Assembly: GCF_009765875.1 (NCBI RefSeq)
Contig: NZ_LMUP01000001.1
Coordinates: 186,001-250,000 of the forward strand
Length of the DNA: 64,000 nt
Source: Pedobacter sp. L105
GTDB taxonomy: Bacteria; Bacteroidota; Bacteroidia; Sphingobacteriales; Sphingobacteriaceae
Direction: 5' to 3'
The notes under the pieces were generated by a model. The model was given only the letters and a program-made list of their open reading frames with translations. It was not told where the DNA came from and ran no database searches. Below, one piece after another: positions 52,616 to 62,042 of this stretch. Both the position numbers and the translations under genes were made by a program. How positions within the stretch are numbered: the first letter of the stretch is position 1; each line of letters starts with the position of its first letter.

Positions 52616-53782
52616 ATGATTATAATTTTCTGGATCAGCATTTTTCTGATCGTTTATACCTTTGTTGGTTACGGTTTTATTTTATTTCTGCTGGTAAAAA
52701 TCAAGCGTTTATTTAGTAAGCCATTTTTATTTAAAACAGAGGCTATTCTGCCTACCGTTACCGTCCTCATCGCAGCTTATAATGAAGAAGATATCATTGC
52801 AGAGAAAATTACCAATACCCTGGAACTGAATTATCCTAAAGATAAGATACAGGTGATTTTTATTACTGACGGCTCTTCAGACCGTACAGCGGAGATCATC
52901 AAAGATTTTGATGAAGTTACTTTATTGCACCAGGACCAGCGTTCTGGTAAAATGGCTGCTATAAAAAGGGCCATTCCTTTTATTGAGGGGAATATTACTG
53001 TTTTTACAGATGCCAATACATTTTTAAATAAAGACGCTATTCTGGAACTGGTAAAACATTATCAGAACGCCAAAGTTGGTGCTGTAGCGGGTGAAAAAAG
53101 AATCCTGGTAGAGGAGACAGCAGATGCAAGTTCGGCAGGAGAGGGTTTCTACTGGAAATATGAATCGAAGCTAAAAAAATGGGATTATGAGCTCTACTCC
53201 AATGTTGGTGCTGCAGGAGAATTGTTCAGTATCCGCACTTCCCTTTATCAGCCTGTAGAAAGTGATACCATTATCGATGATCATATGATAGCCATGCGTA
53301 TTGCAGAAAAGGGTTATATCATTGCTTATGAACCGGAGGCCTATGCAATGGAAACCGCATCGGCTGATGTAAAAGAAGAACTCAAAAGGAAGATCAGGAT
53401 AGCTGCGGGTGGTATACAATCAATTTTACGTTTAAAACAAGCTGCGAACCCATTTCATAATCCGGTTTTTACTTTTCAATATATTAGTCATAGAGTATTG
53501 AGGTGGACAATCACACCTTTTCTTTTATTCCTTGTATTTATCCTGAATGCTGTTATTGCTTTTGAAACACAGTCTGCATTTTATACCCTGTTTTTTATTC
53601 TGCAGGTTTGCTTTTACGCACTTAGTTTAATTGGCTTGTATTTTGAAAGCAGAAACATACGGGTGAAAGCACTTTTTATTCCCTATTATTTTTGTGTGAT
53701 GAACTATGCTGTGCTGGCAGGAATTATCAGGTATTATAAAAAGAATCAAAGTGCTGCCTGGGAGAAATCTAAAAGAAAATAA
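52616..53782 (+). CDS. Membrane GT2 glycosyltransferase (poly-GlcNAc/hyaluronan-synthase-like)
   Basis: A 388-residue processive GT2. N-terminal membrane helix (IIIFWISIFLIVYTFVGYGFILFLL), catalytic Asp motifs VIFITDGSSDRT and VFTDANTFLNKD, then DDHMIAMRIAEKGY with a catalytic Asp, and RKIRIAAGGIQ in place of QxxRW; C-terminal helices around 295-360. The change from QxxRW to a GGIQ-type sequence is shared by some single-sugar transferases and weakens the processive claim. It lies 6 bases after the preceding GT2 and converges with the PPTase gene 9 bases on. Confidence 0.85.
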   Translation: MIIIFWISIFLIVYTFVGYGFILFLLVKIKRLFSKPFLFKTEAILPTVTVLIAAYNEEDIIAEKITNTLELNYPKDKIQVIFITDGSSDRTAEIIKDFDEVTLLHQDQRSGKMAAIKRAIPFIEGNITVFTDANTFLNKDAILELVKHYQNAKVGAVAGEKRILVEETADASSAGEGFYWKYESKLKKWDYELYSNVGAAGELFSIRTSLYQPVESDTIIDDHMIAMRIAEKGYIIAYEPEAYAMETASADVKEELKRKIRIAAGGIQSILRLKQAANPFHNPVFTFQYISHRVLRWTITPFLLFLVFILNAVIAFETQSAFYTLFFILQVCFYALSLIGLYFESRNIRVKALFIPYYFCVMNYAVLAGIIRYYKKNQSAAWEKSKRK

Positions 53783-53791
53783 ACCGGGTTC

Positions 53792-54487
53792 TTATTCCCA
53801 ATTCCAGAATTGGAGGATCGTATTTTCCTGCGGATGAAAAGCAGCAGTAACGATATAATCATCACTGACTTCTATACTTTGAACCTTAAATAATTGTCCT
53901 TGACGATGAACTTCGGTGGCTAAAGAAGGCACGAGATGAAGATGGTCTGTTAACCCTTCTCCTGTTGCCTTAAGTATGGCTTCCTTCCTGGTCCATAAAA
54001 GAAAAAAGCTGGAAAGCTGATCCTCGTTGCTGAGGATGAAAGATGATTCTTCTTCTGAAAAACACATTTCCATTAGATCCATGAATTTAAAATCCTTTTT
54101 GATAAATTCTATATCCACACCAACTGGAAGCTGGCTTACAGCAATGACCACATAATTTCCTGCATGGCTAAGATTAAATTCTATGCCCGAGAGAGCTGGT
54201 TTGCGATGACTAGTGTAACTGTATGTAATGGCAGAGTTAGCTAAATGGAGAAAACGGGATAACAGCAGACGGAGATAATATTTGCTCACGAGATAACTCT
54301 CCCTGTCGTGCTGATGAACAAAACGATTGCCTTTGTCTATTTCATCAGCAGATAAAATAGAGGTATCAATGGCCGGGTAATGTGTGTCTACTTTTATTTT
54401 AATAACCTGTACAAAATCTTCAATGGATAATTTCTCTCCACTATAGGGTAACCAATTTACATCATTTTCCAGGAGATTTTCTTCCAT
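53792..54487 (-). CDS. Sfp-type 4'-phosphopantetheinyl transferase
   Basis: A 231-residue PPTase. The N-terminal half ends with NLSHAGNYVVIAVS, followed by the metal motif GVDIEFI (Asp125, Glu127) and the WTRKEAILKATGEGL motif (Lys168, Glu169). It adds phosphopantetheine from CoA to carrier proteins. The nearby NRPS PCP (Ser549) is the natural substrate, and it may also act on the ACP of the glycolipid operon, although that synthase has its own fused PPTase. It is a single gene facing the NRPS region, convergent with a GT2. Confidence 0.92.
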   Translation of the reverse strand: MEENLLENDVNWLPYSGEKLSIEDFVQVIKIKVDTHYPAIDTSILSADEIDKGNRFVHQHDRESYLVSKYYLRLLLSRFLHLANSAITYSYTSHRKPALSGIEFNLSHAGNYVVIAVSQLPVGVDIEFIKKDFKFMDLMEMCFSEEESSFILSNEDQLSSFFLLWTRKEAILKATGEGLTDHLHLVPSLATEVHRQGQLFKVQSIEVSDDYIVTAAFHPQENTILQFWNWE

Positions 54488-54806
54488 TTAAGGCGAAATT
54501 AGTGATTTTAAGATGATTCTCCTATTGGTTATCACAGGCTTATTCTTTTAGTAGCAATGTGATTTTGTCTTTAAGGTTAAACCCCACGCTTGTTGTTCTG
54601 GATAAGGAAGAAGAAAATTTGACGTTTCCATTTTACAAGCTTTGTTTTTTTAAAACTTATTGATTAATTACGTTGTAGTTTGTTTAAGCAAAAATAAAAT
54701 ACATTAGAAACAAGCTTTTTTATTATAAATGGTATTATTATCCCGGATAATAATCAATACTTTTGAAATAAAGCGGATTAAACATTATGTTGATAGCGTT
54801 GCAATT
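54488..54806. other. 319-base intergenic region
   Basis: Divergent gap between the PPTase (minus) and the TetR gene (plus), therefore the probable site of both promoters and of TetR self-regulation. AT-rich, no palindrome of convincing operator quality and no gene were seen. Confidence 0.35.
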
Positions 54807-55394
54807 ATGGAAAAGGACGAAATAGTTATTGGTGAAATATTGGTAGCTGCAAAGTCTTTATTTGCGAAATTTGGATTAAAAAAGACAACTATTGAAGATA
54901 TTTCTATTGCGGCAAACAAGGGGAAAAGTACCTTGTATTATTATTTTCCTGGTAAAAATGAAATATTTGAAGCAGTAGTGAAGTACGAACTAGAAACCGT
55001 GATCAGAAACCTGAGGGAAAATGTGAGTGCTGTACATTCCGCTAAAGACAAGCTGAGGGCATTTTTAACTATCCAGGGAATTAACATTCTTGAATTGCGT
55101 AGCCTTTATAAGGTGCTTTTTGAGGATATTCTCGAATCCCGCAGAATGTTAATGCCTTTACGGTTGAAATATGAGCAAATCCAGATAGAAATGATCACGG
55201 AGATTCTTTCCGGCGGAGTGATCAGCGGGGAATTTAAAAACCTGTCTGCGGAAAACATAAAAAAATTATCCTTTTTCATGATTATTGCCTTTAGAGGACT
55301 CCATTACCCGTTGTCCATTAATCCCGCAGAAATACAATCTCAGGAATATTTTGATGAACTTATAGATATGCTTATTGAAGGCATTGGAAATTAA
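54807..55394 (+). CDS. TetR family transcriptional regulator
   Basis: A 195-residue regulator. The N-terminal helix-turn-helix is typical: EILVAAKSLFAKFGLKKTTI, EDISIAANKGKSTLYYYF, then PGKNEIFEAVVKYE. The C-terminal helices form the ligand and dimer domain. The open frame continues upstream to 54729, but that extension does not match any TetR start, and ATG 54807 sits the usual 5-10 residues before the first helix. It precedes the HD-PycTM gene by 21 bases and so probably controls it and the polyphosphate kinase behind it. The ligand is unknown. Confidence 0.9.
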   Translation: MEKDEIVIGEILVAAKSLFAKFGLKKTTIEDISIAANKGKSTLYYYFPGKNEIFEAVVKYELETVIRNLRENVSAVHSAKDKLRAFLTIQGINILELRSLYKVLFEDILESRRMLMPLRLKYEQIQIEMITEILSGGVISGEFKNLSAENIKKLSFFMIIAFRGLHYPLSINPAEIQSQEYFDELIDMLIEGIGN

Positions 55395-55415
55395 TAATTT
55401 AAAGTGACATACGAT

Positions 55416-56717
55416 ATGACAAACTACCTGGAATTACTGGATCAGGTCAGGAACTATACCGCCGGCTTGTTCCATGATAATAAAGACGACAAATTAATCT
55501 ATCACAATATTCTTCATACAGAACAGGTGGTAAAAGCGGTAGTGAAAATCGCTAACCATTATCAGTTATCAGATCAGGATTTTTTTGTGGTCAGTGCAGC
55601 TGCATGGTTCCATGATATCGGATACCTGACCAGTTTTGAACTCCATGAAGGAAGGGGGGCAGAAGCTGCAAAAGTATTTTTAACTTCAAAAGGTATTGAA
55701 CCGGATATCATAAAGCTGGTAGCCAATTGTATCCTGGCTACAAAGATGCCACAGCATCCTGTAGGGCTATTGGAACAAATTGTATGTGATGCTGATCTTT
55801 TTCATTTAGGCAGTGACGATTTTAAAGGAAGGAATAAACTGATGCGCAAAGAGGCAGAGGCTTTTTCCGGGCATGACATCGATAAAAATGAGTGGAGATT
55901 AAAAACCATCACACTATTTGAAAACCATCATTACCATACTGAATACTGTCAGGAATTGCTGAATGCAAAAAAGGAACTTAATTTACAGGAACTGAAGGAT
56001 AAGGCGGTCAAAGAAGAAGATGCCCATATGGATAAAAAAGAGAAAAAGCACGATCAGCACGACAAAAAGCATGATCATAAAAAAAAGCACGGGGAAGAGA
56101 AAGAAGAAGTCATAGAAACAGATGATAAAGGGCTGGCTGTTCTGGAGGACAAGGCAGAGGTAAAAAAGAAAAAGAAAGATCGTCCAGAAAAAGGGATAGA
56201 AACGATGTTTAGGATCACCTCGGGCAATAATCAGCGGTTAAGCGATATGGCTGATAGAAAAGCACATATTATGATACAGACCAATGCGATCATTTTATCA
56301 GTCATCCTGAGTATACTGATGCGCAAACTGGAAGATAATCCGCATCTGATCATTCCTACCTTGCTGTTACTGATCATTTGTGTGACTACCATGGTATTTT
56401 CTATTCTGTCAACCAGGCCAACTGTACCTACAGGAACATTCACTGCTGACGATATTACCAGGAAAAAGGTAAACTTACTGTTCTTTGGTAATTTCTATAA
56501 GATGCACCTTCCGGATTATCAGGCTGGTATGGAGCAGATGATGGAAGACCGTGAGTTTTTATATGGCAGCCTCATAAAAGATGTATATTCTCAGGGCGTA
56601 GTTCTTGGACGTAAATACCGGCTGTTGAGAATTGCCTATAATGTATTTATGTTTGGGATCATTATAGCAGTTCTGGCGTTTATGATTGCTATTGCATGGG
56701 TTAGATTACAGGGTTAA
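55416..56717 (+). CDS. HD-domain phosphohydrolase fused to PycTM-like membrane domain
   Basis: About 433 residues. The N-terminal HD domain is intact: YHNILHTEQV with the first His, WFHDIGY (His66-Asp67) and CDADLFHLG (Asp125). A charged linker of about 60 residues rich in Lys, His, Glu and Asp follows. The C-terminal part has the look of the Pycsar effector membrane domain: RLSDMADRKAHIMIQTNAII, then hydrophobic segments near 285-300, 308-328 and 410-432. Pycsar effectors with this domain respond to cCMP or cUMP by harming the membrane, but no cyclase gene adjoins it here. GTG 55404 is an alternative start. It ends 1 base before the polyphosphate kinase gene. Confidence 0.82.
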   Translation: MTNYLELLDQVRNYTAGLFHDNKDDKLIYHNILHTEQVVKAVVKIANHYQLSDQDFFVVSAAAWFHDIGYLTSFELHEGRGAEAAKVFLTSKGIEPDIIKLVANCILATKMPQHPVGLLEQIVCDADLFHLGSDDFKGRNKLMRKEAEAFSGHDIDKNEWRLKTITLFENHHYHTEYCQELLNAKKELNLQELKDKAVKEEDAHMDKKEKKHDQHDKKHDHKKKHGEEKEEVIETDDKGLAVLEDKAEVKKKKKDRPEKGIETMFRITSGNNQRLSDMADRKAHIMIQTNAIILSVILSILMRKLEDNPHLIIPTLLLLIICVTTMVFSILSTRPTVPTGTFTADDITRKKVNLLFFGNFYKMHLPDYQAGMEQMMEDREFLYGSLIKDVYSQGVVLGRKYRLLRIAYNVFMFGIIIAVLAFMIAIAWVRLQG

Positions 56718-56718
56718 T

Positions 56719-58743
56719 ATGGCGGAATATTCATTTTTTAACCGCGACCTGAGCTGGCTTAGTTTTAATGACAGGTTATTAATGGAAGCGGAGCGTGCTG
56801 ATGTCCCTTTATTGGAGCGGATTAAATTCCTGTCTATCTTTTCTTCTAACCTGGACGAGTTTTATAGGGTTAGGATGCCTGTTCTGATGGCTATTGACAA
56901 TTTTGATGATCGTAACGGGTTAAATAATACCTATTACAAAGCCCGGTTCCTGATCAATCAGCAGCAGGAAAGATATGGACATCTGCTGGCAAATTATATC
57001 TTACCGGCGCTGAAAACAGAAAATATTCATTGGTTATACAATGAAGCAATCCCTGATCACATACAGGATGAGTTGGCTGCTCTTTTTTTTAATGAAGTGC
57101 TGGCTTATATCAGGCTGTTTTCTGTAGACAAGGACGACGATGGTTTTTTTGCTGAAAATAACAAGCTCTATCAGGCGGTGATGCTGACGGATAAAGCAGG
57201 AGTTGAACGCTTAGAGCTGATCACCATTCCTTCGGATGTATTGCCAAGATTGTATGCGGTAAACAAGGGAGAGGATAAATATGTAGTTTTCCTGGATGAT
57301 ATCATTAAAAATAACCTGGCTTATCTTTTTCCGGAGGAAACAATTACAGGTGTTTTCAATATTAAGATCACCAGAAATGCTGAGTTGAACCTCAGGGATG
57401 AGATAGGTGAAGATATCACTGCTGCCTTAGAAAAGGAATTAAAAAAACGTGATCTAGGATTTGCCACCCGGTTTTTGTGCCAGCCGGGTGTTCCGCTGCG
57501 ACATCTTTATCGAATTATTTACACACTTAATTTATCCAATTCTTCTATTGTAGAGGGAGGATATTATCATAACCTGAAAGATTTGAATAGCTTTCCATTG
57601 CAGGATGCGAAGCTAAGTGATTCCAAATGGCCTTCCATTAAAAGTCTTGCAATAAAAAAGGAAGAAACCCTATTTGATCTGATCCAGAAAAAAGATCTGA
57701 TGGTACATGTGCCTTATCAGCAATATGATCCTGTACTCAGGTTTTTCAATGAGGCGGCAAATGATGCTTTTGTGGAAGAGATTTCTGTTACACTTTACCG
57801 GGTGGCCGACAATTCCAGAATTGTTAATGCGCTGATGACGGCGGCCAAAAATGGTAAAAAGGTAACCGTGATGGTAGAACTAAAGGCCAGATTTGATGAA
57901 GCCAATAATATTAGATGGGCTTCCAGGATGAAAGCTTCGGGCGTGAAGATCATTTACAGTGATGCGGATATGAAAGTGCATGCTAAAGTTGCACTGGTAA
58001 AAAGAACATTAAGGGATAAAAGTCAGTATCTTGGTTTGCTGGCTACCGGTAATTTAAACGAGTCTACAGCCAGATTTTATACCGATCATATTCTATTAAC
58101 GGCAAATCAGCTTATGCTGCAGGAATTGCAATGGCTTTTTGACTTTTTAGGAAAAAAGAAGAAAAACCCGCTCATAGAGGAAGTGATTAATTTTAAACAT
58201 CTGCTGGTTGCTCATTTTAACCTGCAGCAAAAATTTCTATCCCTGATAGACAGGGAAATCGTTAATGCAGAAAAAGGCCTTCCTTCCGGTATCACCATTA
58301 AATTAAATAATCTGGAGGAGAAAATCCTTATTTCCAAATTATATGAAGCTTCGGCTGCGGGAGTGAAAATCAATTTAATTGTACGCAGTATATGTTGCCT
58401 CATTCCCGGGGTTCCCGGACAAAGTGAAAACATTACGGTAAGACGCATTGTTGATAAATATCTGGAGCATGGACGGTTGTTTTTATTTCACAATAATGGC
58501 AAGGAAGAAGTTTTTATGGGTTCCTCAGATTGGATGAACAGAAATATTTACAGCCGTATAGAAGTTTGTTTTCCAATTTATGACAACGTACTCAAACAGA
58601 AACTGATAGAATTGTTAAATTTACAATGGAAGGATACTATTCAGGCTGTGCAGCTAAACGAGGCCATGCAAAATAATTATGTGACAGGAGAGGAAAAGAT
58701 CCGTTCCCAGCAAGCTATATATTCGCTTTTAAAAGGGGCATAA
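56719..58743 (+). CDS. ppk1: Polyphosphate kinase 1
   Basis: A 674-residue PPK1, which makes polyphosphate from ATP reversibly. It begins FFNRDLSWLSFNDRLLMEAE, the universal PPK1 start, and continues FSSNLDEFYRVRM. Catalytic His421 lies in DMKVHAKVALVKR, with SVTLYRVADNS, LLATGNLNESTARFYTD and GSSDWMNRNIYSRIEVCFP of the two PLD-like domains. ATG 56719 is preferred to the upstream in-frame start, because the family begins here. Coupling to the HD-PycTM gene 1 base upstream indicates joint expression and a link between polyphosphate and nucleotide stress signalling. Confidence 0.96.
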   Translation: MAEYSFFNRDLSWLSFNDRLLMEAERADVPLLERIKFLSIFSSNLDEFYRVRMPVLMAIDNFDDRNGLNNTYYKARFLINQQQERYGHLLANYILPALKTENIHWLYNEAIPDHIQDELAALFFNEVLAYIRLFSVDKDDDGFFAENNKLYQAVMLTDKAGVERLELITIPSDVLPRLYAVNKGEDKYVVFLDDIIKNNLAYLFPEETITGVFNIKITRNAELNLRDEIGEDITAALEKELKKRDLGFATRFLCQPGVPLRHLYRIIYTLNLSNSSIVEGGYYHNLKDLNSFPLQDAKLSDSKWPSIKSLAIKKEETLFDLIQKKDLMVHVPYQQYDPVLRFFNEAANDAFVEEISVTLYRVADNSRIVNALMTAAKNGKKVTVMVELKARFDEANNIRWASRMKASGVKIIYSDADMKVHAKVALVKRTLRDKSQYLGLLATGNLNESTARFYTDHILLTANQLMLQELQWLFDFLGKKKKNPLIEEVINFKHLLVAHFNLQQKFLSLIDREIVNAEKGLPSGITIKLNNLEEKILISKLYEASAAGVKINLIVRSICCLIPGVPGQSENITVRRIVDKYLEHGRLFLFHNNGKEEVFMGSSDWMNRNIYSRIEVCFPIYDNVLKQKLIELLNLQWKDTIQAVQLNEAMQNNYVTGEEKIRSQQAIYSLLKGA

Positions 58744-58754
58744 AATGTAAAACA

Positions 58755-59624
58755 ATGAAACTGTTTTTTAAAAAACCGACTTATGTATTTCTGGTTCTGA
58801 CCCTGGTTACATTTTATGCTTGTAAACCTATCGCGAGGTCGTACCCAAGTCCTAAAGGTTATAACCTGAACCATCCTGAAAAATTCAGTATGCCAGAGAG
58901 CCTGCATGAAATTTCGGGTATTGCTTTTTATCATAACAGGGGCGACTCCGTTTATTCTATTCAGGATGAAGAAGGCCGGCTTTACAGGCAGGCATGGCTG
59001 GGCAAAAAACAGAAACATTCAACTTTTGCTGAAAAGGGTGATTTCGAAGATTTGGCCATTTTAAATGAAACCGCAGTAATTTTAAAAAGTGATGGCAAGC
59101 TCTATACCTTCCCCTTTAATGAAGCCAGGGATGAAAAGGTAAAAGACGTAAAAGAATGGGAAGATATACTGCCAAAAGGTGAATATGAGAGTATCTACGC
59201 TGATCAGCAAACGAATCAGCTTTATCTCCTTTGCAAAAATTGCAAACAGGATAAAAAAGATGAAACCGTATCGGGCAGCATCTTTACTTATAATGCCGCA
59301 AAGCAGGATTTAATTGGATCTGGTAATTTTTCTATGGATATCTCGAAGCTGGTAACGGAGAATAAGGTATTAAAAACCGGGCTTAAAGCTTCTGCACTGA
59401 CTAAAAATCCACATACAGGGGAGTGGTATATTCTTTCTTCGGTTAACAAACTACTGGTTATCGCTACTCCCGACTGGAAAATTAAAAGTACCTACCGTCT
59501 GGATTCATCCATATTTACACAACCTGAAGGTATAGCATTTGATGACCAGATGAATTTGTATATCTCTAACGAAGGCGATGAAATTTCGACGGGTAATATT
59601 CTAAAGTTTACTTATAAGCCCTAA
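58755..59624 (+). CDS. SdiA-regulated-family beta-propeller lipoprotein
   Basis: A 289-residue lipoprotein (LVTFYAC, Cys23) of the SdiA-regulated family, a beta-propeller of the NHL/YjiK type. Blade motifs include ISGIAFYHNRGDSVYSIQDEEG, GDFEDLAILN, YESIYADQQTNQLYLLCKNC, SALTKNPHTGEWYILSS and PEGIAFDDQMNLYISNEGD. Family members are envelope proteins of unknown reaction; the name comes from one regulated gene in Salmonella. It starts 11 bases after ppk1, inside the same probable operon. No catalytic residues can be named. Confidence 0.84.
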   Translation: MKLFFKKPTYVFLVLTLVTFYACKPIARSYPSPKGYNLNHPEKFSMPESLHEISGIAFYHNRGDSVYSIQDEEGRLYRQAWLGKKQKHSTFAEKGDFEDLAILNETAVILKSDGKLYTFPFNEARDEKVKDVKEWEDILPKGEYESIYADQQTNQLYLLCKNCKQDKKDETVSGSIFTYNAAKQDLIGSGNFSMDISKLVTENKVLKTGLKASALTKNPHTGEWYILSSVNKLLVIATPDWKIKSTYRLDSSIFTQPEGIAFDDQMNLYISNEGDEISTGNILKFTYKP

Positions 59625-59668
59625 AGCTCATCATCTCCGTAAAGGCGTAAAACTTAATCACAAGAAAC

Positions 59669-62032
59669 ATGCAGGCAATAACTTTAGATTTAAATAAGAG
59701 CATATACGGTAATGGAAAGAGTATACTTGAAGCAGATATTGAACTCTCTTTAAAGCCTTTTATTGTCTTTCTTAAGGATCGGGCCGATCGTGAAAAAACC
59801 GGCAAGATAAATTTCTACAATTATTTACTGGAGCAGTTTTCTGCCTATCCTGAATTGTTGTTCTCTATTCATCAGGAGGATACAGCGAAATATAACCATC
59901 TTTTTGAATTGATTTATACGGCGCTTTCGCCTATTATAAATGATGAACATGAGCAGCTTTGGGCGGTCGGAAAGCCGGTTTCCGCCTGTTTTTACTATGG
60001 GACCAATGCTTTTTACAATGTTCTACTGGACCATAAAAAAGAAAGCCTTAAGCCAGATCTTAGCCTGCCTTCCAAAACGGATATGGATAAGAATATGCTT
60101 AGGAATTTCTATAATCTGATCCTGCAAAAATTTTACAACTTTACTTTAGGCGGAAAACAATATACTATTAAGTCGGTAACGGATCAGAAAACACACTTAA
60201 CGAAGTATTACCGTTTGAATGTGGATAACCGGTTTATGGACGTTCAGTGTGAAGGAGAACTACCGGAACTCACTTTGCAGCATGCAAAGGATTACATGAA
60301 CGATGAAAATAATAGTCTCGAGATATTAACGAAGTTGCTGCCATCAAAGCTATTTAGTATTCAGGGTATTTCTATTGTTATTCTGACTGATGTTACCGGA
60401 GAATATGCTCTGGAAGGCATAAAAAATACAATCATTGAGCATAATCAATGTATGGAAGGGTGGAATAGTTCAACGATCTCAGGGGCACTCAAATCGTTGG
60501 TAGGAACAGATGCCATAGACTTTGGTTTACTTCCTTATATCCGGCTAAATAAAAAAACACTGCTGTACAGTCATCCAGGATTTCAAAGCGTAATCATTCA
60601 ACAGGCAAAAGAAAGTGGAATGCCTGAAACTGAATATACTGCTCTCGTAGATTCTTTTGTTGATCATCCCCGCAGCCTGATTTTTTCTGATATTGAAATG
60701 GAAGCCTCTGCTGAATACCCGATGCTTAAGCTGATCAAGGACAAGGGAATCCATTCCTATGCGTTATTTCCTTTGTATTTCAATGCCAAACTGGTAGGCT
60801 GTTTAGAGTTATATACCCATGATCCTGCAGAGTTTAATGGAGCTACCCTCTCAAAAATTGAAACGGCATTTCCGTTACTGGCCCAGCTCTATCAAAATAT
60901 TATTACTGATTTTAATAATGAGATTATCAATATTGTAACCGATAAGTTTACAGGTTTACAATCTTCAGTTCAATGGCGTTTTTATCAGGCGGCGTATGAC
61001 TATATGAAATCGGGCGACTGGGAGAAAAACCTGCCTATAGAGCGGGTCTATTTTGAAGACGTGCATCCTTTTTATGGTGCTATAGATATCAGAAATTCCA
61101 GTATTGAACGTAATCTGATGATCAGAAAAGACCTCTTTACTCATTTTGAGATCTTAAAAACAACTTTAAAAAACCTGAGTGAAAAATTTCCTGGCAGACT
61201 GGATAAAGACTTTCCAAAAAGATATATTGACTGGAGCAGTTTAGATTTTGACGAACTATCTGACAAGGAGATCATGAAAGCCGATGACTATCTGCAGCGC
61301 CAGCTTCCGCCTTATTTCAGGCTGTTAAAAGATATAGAGCCAGATGCCGCGCCTTTTCTGGATGAATATTTTGAATTGACGCAATCGGGAGGAAAAGTAT
61401 TTGAAAACAGGGACCATTACGAGCTGAGCATGCAGATGATCAATCATGCTGTAAACCGGAGCCTGGATGCGTTCAACACAGAGCTGCAGGAAATTTACCC
61501 TTGTTATTTTGAGAAATTTAGAAGTGATGGAGTTGAATTTGATATTTATCTGGGACAGTCAATTACTCCTGATATCAAATTTAGCGATGATTTACTTTCT
61601 GATTTTCGTTTCAGACAATTGAAGGTGATCACTGAAATTGCACAGGATACCGCAAATCTTACTTCGCATTTACCTATTCCACTGGAAACCACTCAGCTGA
61701 TTTTTGTTTACGCAAATTTGATAGACATCAGTTTTCGTATTGATGAGCAACGCTTTGATGTAGAAGGGGGATATAACATCCGTTACCAGATGGTAAAGAA
61801 AAGGATTGATAAAGCGCATATAAAGGATAGTACAGAGCGCCTTACCCAGCCCGGAAAGATTGCAATTGTTTATTTTAACAGTAAAGAAGCGCAGGAATAT
61901 ATGGGATATATTCATCAGCTGCAGGCAGCGGGACTGTTAACCAAACTTATTGAATATATAGAAGTAGAAGAATTACAGGGAGTTGAAGGACTCAAAGCAT
62001 TGCGCGTGGAGGTTGCAGTGAAAACAGTTTAA
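59669..62032 (+). CDS. Large conserved cytoplasmic protein with GAF-like central domain
   Basis: A 787-residue protein without signal peptide or membrane segments. I recognise it only as a Bacteroidota conserved protein usually described as GAF-domain-like. The central part (about 340-430) has SLIFSDIEMEASAEYPML and SYALFPLYFNAKLVGCLELYT followed by a helix, which reads as a GAF-type ligand-binding fold. N- and C-terminal parts are helix-rich, with no enzymatic motif I can identify. Its place after ppk1 and the SdiA-regulated lipoprotein and before the surface protein suggests a sensor or scaffold in the same response. Function unknown. Confidence 0.72.
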   Translation: MQAITLDLNKSIYGNGKSILEADIELSLKPFIVFLKDRADREKTGKINFYNYLLEQFSAYPELLFSIHQEDTAKYNHLFELIYTALSPIINDEHEQLWAVGKPVSACFYYGTNAFYNVLLDHKKESLKPDLSLPSKTDMDKNMLRNFYNLILQKFYNFTLGGKQYTIKSVTDQKTHLTKYYRLNVDNRFMDVQCEGELPELTLQHAKDYMNDENNSLEILTKLLPSKLFSIQGISIVILTDVTGEYALEGIKNTIIEHNQCMEGWNSSTISGALKSLVGTDAIDFGLLPYIRLNKKTLLYSHPGFQSVIIQQAKESGMPETEYTALVDSFVDHPRSLIFSDIEMEASAEYPMLKLIKDKGIHSYALFPLYFNAKLVGCLELYTHDPAEFNGATLSKIETAFPLLAQLYQNIITDFNNEIINIVTDKFTGLQSSVQWRFYQAAYDYMKSGDWEKNLPIERVYFEDVHPFYGAIDIRNSSIERNLMIRKDLFTHFEILKTTLKNLSEKFPGRLDKDFPKRYIDWSSLDFDELSDKEIMKADDYLQRQLPPYFRLLKDIEPDAAPFLDEYFELTQSGGKVFENRDHYELSMQMINHAVNRSLDAFNTELQEIYPCYFEKFRSDGVEFDIYLGQSITPDIKFSDDLLSDFRFRQLKVITEIAQDTANLTSHLPIPLETTQLIFVYANLIDISFRIDEQRFDVEGGYNIRYQMVKKRIDKAHIKDSTERLTQPGKIAIVYFNSKEAQEYMGYIHQLQAAGLLTKLIEYIEVEELQGVEGLKALRVEVAVKTV

Positions 62033-62042
62033 ATTAGCGTGA

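Noticed and set aside
54729-54806. 26-residue extension of the TetR protein
   Set aside because: TetR proteins begin a few residues before the first helix, as from ATG 54807; the extension lies in promoter-like AT-rich DNA.
55416-56717. Complete Pycsar anti-phage system
   Set aside because: No pyrimidine cyclase gene is within reach on either strand, and the neighbour is ppk1; only the membrane domain is similar.
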